The position numbers were made by a program, and so were the translations under genes. A stretch of 64,000 nt of DNA, from the NCBI RefSeq assembly GCF_009363615.1, contig NZ_CP045385.1, positions 747,102 through 811,101 of the forward strand. The letters are read 5' to 3'. Under the pieces are notes generated by a model, which was not told the origin of the DNA, made no database searches, and saw nothing but the letters and a program-made list of their open reading frames with translations. This DNA comes from Ruegeria sp. THAF33 (GTDB taxonomy: Bacteria > Pseudomonadota > Alphaproteobacteria > Rhodobacterales > Rhodobacteraceae). This document shows, one piece after another, positions 9,240-17,716 of the stretch (positions are counted from its first letter, which is position 1; each line of letters begins with the position of its first letter).

Positions 9240-11270
9240 CTAGTAGGCGACCATCGTCAAAAGCTCATATTCCGCAACCATTTCATCATCCTGCTGGGTC
9301 AGGGTGACATGCCAGCGGACTTCGCCGTATTCCTCGTTCCGTTTAGTCTTGGCCTTGACCGTCAACCGCACCTTGATGGTATCACCCGCCTCGACGGGCT
9401 TCATGAATCGCAACCCGTCAAGACCCGTGTTTGCCAGAACCGGGCCTTCGTTCGGTTCAACAAACAATCCGGCTGCAAATGACAAAAGCAGATACCCATG
9501 GGCCACACGGCCCGGGAAGAACGGGTTCCGTTCCGCCGCTGCCTGATCCATATGCGCATAGAACGTATCGCCGGTGAAATTGGCAAAGTGTTCGATGTCT
9601 TCCATCGTGATTGTACGGGGCGCCGTGTGGAGGGTCTCGCCAATCGCCAGCTCGTGGAACCGGCGCGTGAACGGATGGGCTGGCCCTTCGACCTCGTTCG
9701 CGCCGGGAACCCATTTGTTCCCGATCGCGGTCAGCAGATCGGGCGATCCCTGAATGGCTGTCCTCTGCATGTAATGCTTCACGCCACGCACACCGCCCAT
9801 CTCCTCGCCGCCACCAGCGCGTCCGGGGCCGCCGTGAACCATATGCGGCAGAGGAGAGCCGTGGCCGGTGGATTCCTTCATCGAGTCGCGATTGTTGAAA
9901 TACAGCCGCCCGTGATAGGCCCCGGCCCCCAGGGCAACGTGCCGCGCCACATCCGCGTCACGGGTTATGACCGACGCCACCAGCGACCCCTGCCCGCGAT
10001 TTGCCAGTTCGATCGCATGGTCAAGATCGCGATACCCCATCACCGTGCTGACCGGGCCAAAAGCCTCGGTGTCATGGACGCGTCGGGCCGCATCCGGATT
10101 GGCACAGTGGTACAACATCGGCGGCAAGAACGCGCCTTTCTCGGCATCTGCTCCATCAACCTCAAAATCGTCAGGGTTGCCGAAAACGCGCTCGGCTTCC
10201 TGCCCGATGATTGCCGCCTTTTCCAGAACATCACGTTTCTGACCGTTCGAGACCAGCGCGCCCATGCGTGTGGTTTCCAGCCGTGGGTCGCCGATAACCG
10301 TTTTTGCCAACCGCGCGGACAGGGCTTCGATCACCGCCTGCACCTGAGGCTCTGGGGCAATGATCCGGCGGATCGCCGTACATTTCTGCCCGGCCTTCGT
10401 GGTCATCTCGCGCTGGACTTCTTTGACGAAAAGATCGAATTCCGGCGTTCCAGGCTCGGCATCAGGGCCTAGGATGGAGCAGTTCAGACTGTCCTGCTCG
10501 GCTACGAAACGAACAGAATTCTCCAGAATCACCGGGTTGGAACGCAGTTTCGACGCCGTTTCCGCGGATCCGGTGAAACTGACCACGTCCTGCATGGTCA
10601 GACGGTCCAGCATATCGCCCAGACCACCCGAAACCAGCTGCAACGCGCCCGCAGGCAAAATGCCGGAGTCCAGCATCAGCCGGACGCATAGTTCGGTGAC
10701 GTAGCACGAGTTCGTCGCCGGCTTTACGATGGCCGGAACGCCTGCCAGAAGCGTTGGAGCCAGCTTTTCCAACATCCCCCACACAGGAAAGTTGAACGCG
10801 TTGATGTGAACCGCCACCCCATGCAACGGGGTGCAGATATGCTGCCCCAGAAAAGTGCCATTGCGCGACAACTGCTCGACCTCACCGTCCAGATAGACAT
10901 GTCCGTCCGGCATCTCGCGGCGACCTTTCGAAGCGAAGACGAACATCGTGCCGATACCACCGTCTATGTCGATCAAGTGGTCGGACTGGGTCGCACCTGT
11001 GCTGAAAGACAGGTCATACATTGCCTGTTTGTGCTGACCCAAATGAACGGACAACGCCTTGAGCATCTTGGCCCGCTCGTGGAACGTCATCTGCCGCAGC
11101 GCCGGCCCGCCCACATTGCGCGCATAGTCCAGCATCCCCTGCACATCCAACGCGCTATTGCCGGCCGTGGCGATCACCTCGCCGGTGACCGCGCTTGTAA
11201 TATTGCGGGCACCCGCACCGGGCGAAACCCATTCACCGGCCGCGAAGCTGGAAATCTGTTGGATTGTCAT
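9240..11270 (-). CDS. paaZ: Bifunctional oxepin-CoA hydrolase / semialdehyde dehydrogenase (PaaZ)
   Basis: Ring-opening enzyme of the phenylacetyl-CoA pathway, 676 residues (E. coli PaaZ is 681). Residues 1 to about 510 form an aldehyde dehydrogenase with NFPVWGMLEKLAPTLLAG, the general-base Glu in RFVAEQDSLN and the catalytic Cys in TKAGQKCTAIRR. Residues from about 525 form a MaoC-like hotdog hydratase with GDTFYAHMD and PGRVAHGYLLL. It opens oxepin-CoA by hydration and oxidises the resulting semialdehyde. It is transcribed alone; its promoter region carries a 20-bp operator shared with the fadJ-like/paaG region (17656-17675). The epoxidase paaABCDE that makes its substrate is not in this window. 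Confidence 0.94.
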   Translation of the reverse strand: MTIQQISSFAAGEWVSPGAGARNITSAVTGEVIATAGNSALDVQGMLDYARNVGGPALRQMTFHERAKMLKALSVHLGQHKQAMYDLSFSTGATQSDHLIDIDGGIGTMFVFASKGRREMPDGHVYLDGEVEQLSRNGTFLGQHICTPLHGVAVHINAFNFPVWGMLEKLAPTLLAGVPAIVKPATNSCYVTELCVRLMLDSGILPAGALQLVSGGLGDMLDRLTMQDVVSFTGSAETASKLRSNPVILENSVRFVAEQDSLNCSILGPDAEPGTPEFDLFVKEVQREMTTKAGQKCTAIRRIIAPEPQVQAVIEALSARLAKTVIGDPRLETTRMGALVSNGQKRDVLEKAAIIGQEAERVFGNPDDFEVDGADAEKGAFLPPMLYHCANPDAARRVHDTEAFGPVSTVMGYRDLDHAIELANRGQGSLVASVITRDADVARHVALGAGAYHGRLYFNNRDSMKESTGHGSPLPHMVHGGPGRAGGGEEMGGVRGVKHYMQRTAIQGSPDLLTAIGNKWVPGANEVEGPAHPFTRRFHELAIGETLHTAPRTITMEDIEHFANFTGDTFYAHMDQAAAERNPFFPGRVAHGYLLLSFAAGLFVEPNEGPVLANTGLDGLRFMKPVEAGDTIKVRLTVKAKTKRNEEYGEVRWHVTLTQQDDEMVAEYELLTMVAY

Positions 11271-11337
11271 GAGCGTCTCCTCATTTGTTGTGTGAACTTC
11301 GCGCGGCCATATGCCCGTCTCACGAAATCATAATATA

Positions 11338-11357
11338 AACCGATCGGTCGGTCAATA
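11338..11357. promoter_or_regulatory. Likely TetR (PaaR-like) operator upstream of paaZ
   Basis: On the minus strand this reads TATTGACCGACCGATCGGTT. It differs at only two positions from the site at 17656-17675 and contains the palindrome ACCGATCGGT. It lies 68-87 bases upstream of the paaZ start. The only TetR regulator in the window is the paaK neighbour at 20269, so it is the likely ligand. Confidence 0.7.
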
Positions 11358-11389
11358 AATTGGCGAATTGGCAACCCAAACCTCACATC

Positions 11390-12577
11390 TCAGACTTGCG
11401 CTGGCAGTCGCGCGAAACCCCGAAACCGGATGCGGCCGCCGCGTTCGGCGCCGTCAGTGATGCGATAGGTCGGGAATCGCGCCAGAAACCGTCCGACGGC
11501 CACGCGACCCTCCATACGCGCCAAGGTTAGGCCGACGCAGGTATGGGGCCCTCCGGCAAACGCGTGATGCTTGTTGGGACGTCGATCCAATACAACCTCA
11601 TCAGGTTGTGCAAACTGCCGCGGATCGCGATTGGCCGCGCCGATACACAGGTGAATGTCCGTACCTGCCGGAATGGTCTGACCATGGAACATTACATCTT
11701 CGGTGGTCAGACGATTGCCAAACTGATTTGGGCTTTCCAGCCGCAGAAACTCGTCCACTGCCGTGTTGATCAGATCCGGATTGGCCAGAAGCTCGGCCCG
11801 TTTGTCGCGGTGCCGTTCCAACAGTTCCAATGCGTTGCCGATCAGGTTGGTGGTGGTCTCGTGCCCTGCATTCAGAATGAAGATGCAGTTCTGGTACAGC
11901 TCGACCTCGGTCAAGCCACCATCGGTGTCATCCTGCATCAAACGTGTCAGGACATCCGTCGCAGGATCTCCGGGATTGGCCCGGCGATCTTCTATGACAT
12001 GCCGAAGATAGTCCTTGAAATCATATACCGACCGGTTGCCCCACTCTTCCTGCTCGGGCGTCAATTGAGGTTCCAAAGCGCCCAGAATAGCCAAAGACCA
12101 ATCCCGCAAAGGGCCACGTTCCGATCTGGGAATGCCAAGCAGGTTGCCGATGATCTCGATCGGGATGGCACCGGCGAAATCCTCGATCAACTCTACCGAG
12201 CGCTTGGCCTGCATCTCGTCCAGCAGCCCATCGACAAGTTCAATCAGGCCCGGTTCCATCTGCGCCAGCGCCCGTGGGTTCATCGCACCGACCATGACCT
12301 TGCGGACGCGGGTATGCAGGGGCGGATCGTTGAACACAAGGCTGGTGGTATGGTGTTCGTACAGCGGGCTGTCGATACCGTATTTGGGGCCGAAAACCGC
12401 CTTTTTATCCGATATGAAACGCTCGGTATCCCGGTATACCAGATCCAGGTCGTCATATCGCGACAGGACCACCGAACCATCGGGCTGCCAGCAGACGGGC
12501 GTGTCTTCGCGCAACGCGGCGTAGGTTGGATAGGGATCCGCATGAAACCCGTCCGGAAGCGCAGTCAGAGAAAACAT
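11390..12577 (-). CDS. Cytochrome P450
   Basis: Soluble bacterial P450 of 395 residues. The I-helix oxygen-activation motif is NAGHETTTN, the K-helix ExxR is in EFLRLES, and the heme-cysteine loop is FAGGPHTCVGLTLARME. I start at MFSLTALPDGFH because its ATG shares one base with the stop of the TRAP large permease (TGATG), which implies translational coupling. It is the last gene of the dctP-dctQ-dctM-P450 operon. No ferredoxin or ferredoxin reductase gene is near. Operon membership suggests it hydroxylates or demethylates whatever the TRAP system imports, probably an aromatic or cyclic acid feeding the paa-type genes. The substrate cannot be read from sequence. Confidence 0.93.
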   Translation of the reverse strand: MFSLTALPDGFHADPYPTYAALREDTPVCWQPDGSVVLSRYDDLDLVYRDTERFISDKKAVFGPKYGIDSPLYEHHTTSLVFNDPPLHTRVRKVMVGAMNPRALAQMEPGLIELVDGLLDEMQAKRSVELIEDFAGAIPIEIIGNLLGIPRSERGPLRDWSLAILGALEPQLTPEQEEWGNRSVYDFKDYLRHVIEDRRANPGDPATDVLTRLMQDDTDGGLTEVELYQNCIFILNAGHETTTNLIGNALELLERHRDKRAELLANPDLINTAVDEFLRLESPNQFGNRLTTEDVMFHGQTIPAGTDIHLCIGAANRDPRQFAQPDEVVLDRRPNKHHAFAGGPHTCVGLTLARMEGRVAVGRFLARFPTYRITDGAERGGRIRFRGFARLPAQV

Positions 12578-13929
12578 CAGTGACCCATCGCTCCCATTTG
12601 TTCGGGAAGGACCAGAACCAGCCACGGCACCAGAACGATCAGAGCCAGACGGAAGATGTCTGCCACCCAGAACGGTGTGACCCCCTTGAAGATTGTTCCG
12701 GTCGATACGTCCCCGACCACGCCTTTCAGAATGAACACGTTCAGACCTACGGGCGGGGTGATCAAACTGATCTCGGTCACGACGACGACAACAATGCCGA
12801 ACCAGATCGGATCATATCCCAATGACGTGACCAGTGGGAAAAAAATCGGAACCGTCAGCAACAGCATCGACAGCGATTCAAAGACGCATCCCAGAATGAT
12901 GTAGATCCCGAGGATCATCAGGATCACGACGAAGGGCTCCACCTCATATGCGGTGACCAGGGCGATCAACGCTTCGGGCAGACCGGCCAGGTTGATGAAA
13001 TTCGAGAAGATCTGCGCCCCGATCAGAACCGAGAACAGCGCCGCTGCGGTGAAGCTGGTTTCCTTCAGCACTTCAAAGGTCGACCCAAGGGTCAGCCCGC
13101 CGCGCGACAATGCGATCAGGAATGCCCCCATCGCGCCCATACCGGCGGCTTCGGTCGGGCTGAAGGTCAGGTTCAGGGGGTAGAAATCGAACACTCCGTA
13201 CAAGCCGCCGATCACCAGGAAGAACAGCAGCAACACCGCCCAGACCGAGCGCAGGGCCGACAGGCGTTCGCCCCAGCCGTGGCGTTCACCGGCGGGGCCG
13301 GCCTCGGGCCTGCGCCAAACGGTCCAGCGCACCGCGAACAGATAGAAGAGGATGCCAAGTACACCGGGGATGATGCCCGCAACGAAGAGTTTGCCGATCG
13401 ATGTTTCGGTCAGCAGGCCGTAGATCACCAAAATGACCGACGGTGGGATCAGGATACCCAGCGTGCCCCCCGCTGCAATCGACGCGGTCGACAACTCATC
13501 CGAGTAGCGGTACCGGCGCATCTCGGGCATCGCGACTTTGGACATGGTCGCTGCCGTTGCCAGCGAGGAACCGCAAATGGCCGAAAAGCCGCCGCAGGCG
13601 GCAACCGTCGCCATGGCGATACCACCTCGGAAGTGGCCCAGGAAGGCGTTTGAGACCGCGTATAATTCGCGCGCGAGCCCGCCCTTGTTTACGAACAGAC
13701 CCATGAGGATGAACAGTGGCACGACCGAAAGGCCATAGTCCTGTGCCGTGTCCGTAATCTGGCGACCCACCATCGACATGGCGGCCTTCAGCCCGCGCTC
13801 GGACAGGATGCTGCCACCGCGTTCATATGCGAACCCAAGCGTCCCCACGAGGCCCATCGCAAACACGATGGGCAAACGTACCAACACAAGAACCAAGACA
13901 AGGGCGAAACCGATCAGTGCGGCAGTCAT
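12577..13929 (-). CDS. TRAP transporter large permease (DctM family)
   Basis: Inner-membrane transport subunit of 450 residues with about 12 hydrophobic segments (for example VLLLFFLVIGGLYGVFDFYP). It couples solute uptake to the sodium gradient. Family signatures include GGFSAICGSSLATAATMSKV and GGTLGILIPPSVILVIYG. It begins on the last base of the small-permease stop codon (TGATG) and is followed by the P450 with the same overlap, so the three genes are one transcript. Confidence 0.93.
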   Translation of the reverse strand: MTAALIGFALVLVLVLVRLPIVFAMGLVGTLGFAYERGGSILSERGLKAAMSMVGRQITDTAQDYGLSVVPLFILMGLFVNKGGLARELYAVSNAFLGHFRGGIAMATVAACGGFSAICGSSLATAATMSKVAMPEMRRYRYSDELSTASIAAGGTLGILIPPSVILVIYGLLTETSIGKLFVAGIIPGVLGILFYLFAVRWTVWRRPEAGPAGERHGWGERLSALRSVWAVLLLFFLVIGGLYGVFDFYPLNLTFSPTEAAGMGAMGAFLIALSRGGLTLGSTFEVLKETSFTAAALFSVLIGAQIFSNFINLAGLPEALIALVTAYEVEPFVVILMILGIYIILGCVFESLSMLLLTVPIFFPLVTSLGYDPIWFGIVVVVVTEISLITPPVGLNVFILKGVVGDVSTGTIFKGVTPFWVADIFRLALIVLVPWLVLVLPEQMGAMGH

Positions 13930-14432
13930 CAGGCGTGCTCCGACAAGGTTTGGGGGGCAAAAATGTGCAAAAGACCGGTGATGACCATCGCAACGGCCGT
14001 TATTGCGGTGAAGGCGGCGATGAACCAGCCGACATAGAAGACGGGGATCGACAGGTATTCGGTGACATCCCCGTAATCCCGCGCACGTTCAGCCAGAACC
14101 CAAACGCGCTGAATCGGCCAGATCAGCATGATGCCGGACACCAGATAGACTATCGCATCGCGCGCCCTGCTCAGCCGCAGGCGGGAAAAAATTCCATCGG
14201 TCAGGTCAACGGCGATTTGCCCCTTCCCGGCCGAAATCATCGGCAAAACCGAGAACACAAGGATCGCCATCAGAATCCGCGTCAGTTCGGTTGCCGCCTC
14301 GATCGGAGCATTGAAGACTGAGCGCAGGATGACGTCAAAAAAGGTCATCACCATCAGGATGAACAGCGCCACACAGGCCAGCACCGTCGGAATGATACTG
14401 ACGCGACGCGCGAAGGTCACGATAGATTGCAT
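13929..14432 (-). CDS. TRAP transporter small permease (DctQ family)
   Basis: Membrane protein of 167 residues with four predicted helices (the first is IIPTVLACVALFILMVMTFF). The DctQ region RSVFNAPIEAATELTRI is visible. It pairs with the downstream DctM protein and receives substrate from the DctP binding protein. It follows dctP after a 57-base gap that contains a strong hairpin. Confidence 0.9.
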   Translation of the reverse strand: MQSIVTFARRVSIIPTVLACVALFILMVMTFFDVILRSVFNAPIEAATELTRILMAILVFSVLPMISAGKGQIAVDLTDGIFSRLRLSRARDAIVYLVSGIMLIWPIQRVWVLAERARDYGDVTEYLSIPVFYVGWFIAAFTAITAVAMVITGLLHIFAPQTLSEHA

Positions 14433-14456
14433 GATTGGCCCCCAACGGGTGAAGAT

Positions 14457-14481
14457 GGCTGGCGGGTCAACCCCGCCAGCC
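14457..14481 (-). terminator. Hairpin between dctP and dctQ
   Basis: The arms GGCTGGCGGG and CCCGCCAGCC (10 bp, perfect) surround the loop TCAAC. There is no T-run. It sits just after the binding-protein stop, so a partial terminator or an RNA-stability element that gives more DctP than permease is the likely role. Similar hairpins follow the binding-protein genes of the tct (31744-31780) and hydroxyproline ABC (40104-40137) transporters. Confidence 0.6.
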
Positions 14482-14489
14482 CGGCTGCG

Positions 14490-15509
14490 TTACTGGGCAG
14501 CCATTTCGTTAACGATCATGTCATAAGCGGCTTGCGCATCAACACCGGTGCCATTGACTTCTTCGATGACCTTGGCACGCACATCGGTAGCGATCGCATT
14601 GAACTTTTCCAGATCTTCAGCAGAGGCTGCATTGATCGCGTTGCCCTCAGTCTGTTCGGTCGCTTCACGGCCGATCGCGTCGATCTCATCCCAGATTTTA
14701 CCGATTTCGCGGCTCAGCGGTTCGCCGAAGACCTGTTCTTCCAAAGCGGCCTGCACATCGGCGGGAAGATCCGCAAAAGTGTCTTCGTTCATGATGAACG
14801 CAAATGACCCGCGATACAGGCCACCCGGAACTTCATATACGTTTTGCGCCACTTCGGTCAGCTTGAAACCCTTGCGGGATTCAAATGGCATGACCACACC
14901 ATCAGCAGCTTTCGACGCGAGTGTCTCGTATACTTTCGGCGCAGGAACCTGAATTCCGGTTGCGCCCAGCGCGGTGCCGACATCTCCGCCGACACCACCC
15001 GGGATACGCACCTTGAGGCCCGATACCTCGTCGAGCTTGGTCACCGGGCTGCTGGAATGAAGCTGTGCCGGGCCGTGGGTGTGCAGGGCGATCACTTTCA
15101 CACCGCGATGTTCGTCCGCCGCCTTGAGATACTTGTCGTATGTACGCCAATACGCGACCGAGGCCGCTTCGGCCGAGCCCTCATATCCGGGCAGCTCAAT
15201 CATCTTGGTGGTGACGAAACGACCGGGCTGGTATCCGTGGAAGATGATCGACGCATCCGCCGCGCCATCCATGATAAGGTCCATCTGCGCCGGCGGCGGG
15301 GCAATTCCCAGCTTCAGTTCAGCTGTGACTTTGCCATCGGTGGCTTCTTCGACCATTTCCACGAATTTCGGCCACATCTTCGCGTTGATGCCGTGGGTCG
15401 GCGGTGCCCAGCTGGAAATCGTCAGCGTATAATCCGCCGCCAGCGCCACTGTGCCCGAAACGGCCAGTGCGGCCGAGGCCAAAAGGGTGCTCAACTTGGT
15501 GAACTTCAT
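14490..15509 (-). CDS. TRAP transporter periplasmic binding protein (DctP family)
   Basis: Secreted solute receptor of 339 residues. The signal peptide is MKFTKLSTLLASAALAVSGT, cut after VALAA. The mature part has the DctP fold; the conserved Arg that binds the carboxylate is in GLKVRIPGG. I start at 15509, which has GGAGGAGACAAAACC before it; the longer frame to 15578 would run into the fadJ-like gene. The family binds organic acids. Being encoded between a P450 and paa-type genes points to an aromatic or cyclic acid, by inference only. An imperfect 26-bp inverted repeat upstream (15550-15575) suggests independent control of this operon. Confidence 0.92.
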   Translation of the reverse strand: MKFTKLSTLLASAALAVSGTVALAADYTLTISSWAPPTHGINAKMWPKFVEMVEEATDGKVTAELKLGIAPPPAQMDLIMDGAADASIIFHGYQPGRFVTTKMIELPGYEGSAEAASVAYWRTYDKYLKAADEHRGVKVIALHTHGPAQLHSSSPVTKLDEVSGLKVRIPGGVGGDVGTALGATGIQVPAPKVYETLASKAADGVVMPFESRKGFKLTEVAQNVYEVPGGLYRGSFAFIMNEDTFADLPADVQAALEEQVFGEPLSREIGKIWDEIDAIGREATEQTEGNAINAASAEDLEKFNAIATDVRAKVIEEVNGTGVDAQAAYDMIVNEMAAQ

Positions 15510-15549
15510 GGTTTTGTCTCCTCCCTGTGAAACATGACTCGAGAATGCG

Positions 15550-15575
15550 TTAATGGTCACTTTTGTAACCATCAA
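15550..15575. promoter_or_regulatory. Inverted repeat upstream of the TRAP-P450 operon
   Basis: The arms TTAATGGTCAC and GTAACCATCAA match at 9 of 11 positions around TTTT. The element lies 41-66 bases before the dctP start, in the 70-base gap after the fadJ-like gene, so it is placed as an operator. It does not resemble the TetR site found at 11338 and 17656. The octamer AACATGTT overlapping its right end (15574-15581) also occurs in the hpaF/hpaR operator, which may be chance. Confidence 0.45.
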
Positions 15576-15579
15576 CATG

Positions 15580-17619
15580 TTAATTGTTTTCCAATTGGCC
15601 CGCGAGGCGCCATGAACCTGGACTTTCTTTCGCTACGGTTAGCATATTTGGGGCGCACCGGCTGATGCCGATTTCGTTGCAATAGTTCATCGGTCCTCCT
15701 CTCCAGCGGGGAAAGCCGTATCCATGGATTTGAACCATATCGACAGCTTCGGCGTTTTCCGCGATCCCCTCTTCAATGATCAAAGCGCCCTCGTTGGCCA
15801 AGACCGCCAGCAACCGCGAACAGATTTCCTCGTCCGAAAAATCCCTGCGGGTGATGCCTTGCTGGTCGGAATAGGCTTCGATCAATGCCTCAACTTCGGG
15901 GTCCCGAACTGGATCGCGACTGCCCTCTTCGTAGCGGTACCACCCTTTGCCGACACGCTGGCCGAAACGCTCGCGCTGACAAAGCTGGTCCGCGATGGTG
16001 ACATAACGTTCGTTCGGGTCGCGGTTGGCGGCATTGCGTTTGCGGTTCGCCCAGGCGATTTGAAGACCGGTCAGATCCTGAAGCTCGTAAGGCCCCATGG
16101 GCATCCCGAACGCCCGCATTGCACGGTCCACCTGATAGGGAAGCGCCCCATCTGCCAGCAGATAATCGGCCGCGCGCCGATAGGCGGCCAACATGCGGTT
16201 GCCAATGAACCCATCGCAGATACCCGACAGCACCGAAATCTTGCGAAGCTTTTTGCCAAGCGCGACCGCGGTTGCGACCACTTCAGCAGAGGTTTGCGGA
16301 GCTACCACGACCTCGAGCAGTTTCATGACATGGGCCGGGCTGAAGAAATGCAACCCGATGCATCGGGCCTGATTGCCGACGCCGGCGAAAATCTCGCGCG
16401 GGTCCAGATAGGAGGTATTGGTGGCCAAAATCGCATCGCTGCTCATATGCCTTGCCAGCTCGTCAAACACCTGCTGCTTGACGGACAGGTCTTCAAAGAC
16501 GGCCTCGATCGCCAATTCGGCATCCGCAGCGTCTGCATAACTGTTCACCGCACGAAACGCAGCAAGGCGATCCCGAAGCTGCGCCTCGGACATCTTGCCT
16601 CTCTTGACCGCGCCTTGCAGCAGACCCTCGACCCGACTGTGCGCTGCGGCCGCGGCGTCAGCGTCTCGCTCGATCAAGGTCACGGACAACCCGCCGTTCA
16701 GGGCCGCAGTTGCGATCCCTGCCCCCATCAACCCACCTCCGACAACGGCGATCCGTGTTATGTCACGGGCGGCCACGTCTTTGATCAACGAAGGTTTGGA
16801 CACGGCACGTTCAGCAAAAAAAGCGTAGCGCAAAGCGCGGCTTTCCGGGCTTTGGCGCAACTCCAGATGGCGCGCGCGCTCTTTCGGTTGTGCGGTAGCA
16901 AATGGCTCGACCGACCAACCAAGCGCCGTCAGGTTTTCCAACGGCGATTTCTGACCCTTGGCGCGCTTCTTCAAAGCCTCGCGGCTCGTCTCCAACAGAT
17001 CCGGTGCATATTCCGCCACAGCACGCTGGCTGACAGGTATTGGGCGTTCGGGCAGGTCGGCAATCAATTCCAGAACAGCAGCCCTGGGGTCTTCGGCGAC
17101 GCGGTCGACGCCGCCAAGCTCGGCCAGTGTCTCTGCCTTGAGAATTTTGCCCGAACAGGCCATGTCAATTGCAGCCTGCATCCCGACCAGACGCGGCAAT
17201 CGTTGAGTGCCCCCTGCCCCGGGGATCAAGCCCACATTGACTTCCGGCAGGCCAAAACCCGTTCCCGGCGCCGCGATACGCCATGCACAGGCCATGGCGA
17301 TTTCGAACCCGCCACCCAGCACGTTGCCATGCATGCAGGCAATGAACGGAACCTCGCTGTCTTCGATTTTCTGAACCACGTCGGGCAAGTGCGGCTCGAC
17401 CGGCGGCGCATCGAATTCGGACATGTCGCCGCCTGCGACAAAGGTTTTTCCAGCGCAACACAGCACCGCCACGCGCGCGCCCTTGACCGCATCAACCGCG
17501 TCAGACAGCCCTTGCCGAACACCTGTCGACGTCGCGTTTACCGGCGGGTTGTCAATGGTGACCCACGCCACGTCGCCCTTAAATTCAACGCTCACCAGCG
17601 ACGACTGCGACATTTGCAA
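15580..17619 (-). CDS. Enoyl-CoA hydratase / 3-hydroxyacyl-CoA dehydrogenase fusion (FadJ/FadB-like)
   Basis: Two-step beta-oxidation enzyme of 679 residues. The N-terminal crotonase domain has HGNVLGGGFEIAMACAWRI and the Glu-bearing PGAGGTQRLPRL. The dehydrogenase has the NAD motif VVGGGLMGAGIA (about 300), HFFSPAHVMKLLEVV and a C-terminal domain with DGFIGNRML. Beside paaG, paaI and paaK it probably does the hydration and dehydrogenation of ring-opened CoA intermediates, replacing separate PaaF and PaaH. The C-terminus (PGSWRLAGQLENN) stops about 20 residues earlier than I expect for the family. It is transcribed divergently from paaG with a shared operator. Confidence 0.9.
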   Translation of the reverse strand: MQMSQSSLVSVEFKGDVAWVTIDNPPVNATSTGVRQGLSDAVDAVKGARVAVLCCAGKTFVAGGDMSEFDAPPVEPHLPDVVQKIEDSEVPFIACMHGNVLGGGFEIAMACAWRIAAPGTGFGLPEVNVGLIPGAGGTQRLPRLVGMQAAIDMACSGKILKAETLAELGGVDRVAEDPRAAVLELIADLPERPIPVSQRAVAEYAPDLLETSREALKKRAKGQKSPLENLTALGWSVEPFATAQPKERARHLELRQSPESRALRYAFFAERAVSKPSLIKDVAARDITRIAVVGGGLMGAGIATAALNGGLSVTLIERDADAAAAAHSRVEGLLQGAVKRGKMSEAQLRDRLAAFRAVNSYADAADAELAIEAVFEDLSVKQQVFDELARHMSSDAILATNTSYLDPREIFAGVGNQARCIGLHFFSPAHVMKLLEVVVAPQTSAEVVATAVALGKKLRKISVLSGICDGFIGNRMLAAYRRAADYLLADGALPYQVDRAMRAFGMPMGPYELQDLTGLQIAWANRKRNAANRDPNERYVTIADQLCQRERFGQRVGKGWYRYEEGSRDPVRDPEVEALIEAYSDQQGITRRDFSDEEICSRLLAVLANEGALIIEEGIAENAEAVDMVQIHGYGFPRWRGGPMNYCNEIGISRCAPNMLTVAKESPGSWRLAGQLENN

Positions 17620-17655
17620 TCCCTTTGATCGGTTCAGATTCGGTTCGGGTTTATA

Positions 17656-17675
17656 TATTGACCAACCGTTCGGTT
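17656..17675. promoter_or_regulatory. Likely TetR (PaaR-like) operator in the fadJ-like/paaG divergent promoter
   Basis: TATTGACCAACCGTTCGGTT matches the paaZ-upstream site at 18 of 20 positions and contains AACCG-TT-CGGTT. It lies 36 bases from the fadJ-like start and 41 bases from the paaG start, so one bound regulator could silence both directions. Confidence 0.72.
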
Positions 17676-17716
17676 AATGCAATGATTAAGTTGAAACGAG
17701 ACCAGATGAGACAGTC

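Noticed and set aside
15574..15581. AACATGTT before dctP as a second HpaR operator
   Set aside because: An 8-base match inside AT-rich DNA is too short to claim, and flanking similarity to the hpaF site is limited; noted only as a possibility.
15724..17628. A 634-codon open frame on the plus strand
   Set aside because: It is antisense to the clearly recognisable hydratase/dehydrogenase gene and has no family features. High GC at third positions opens such frames.
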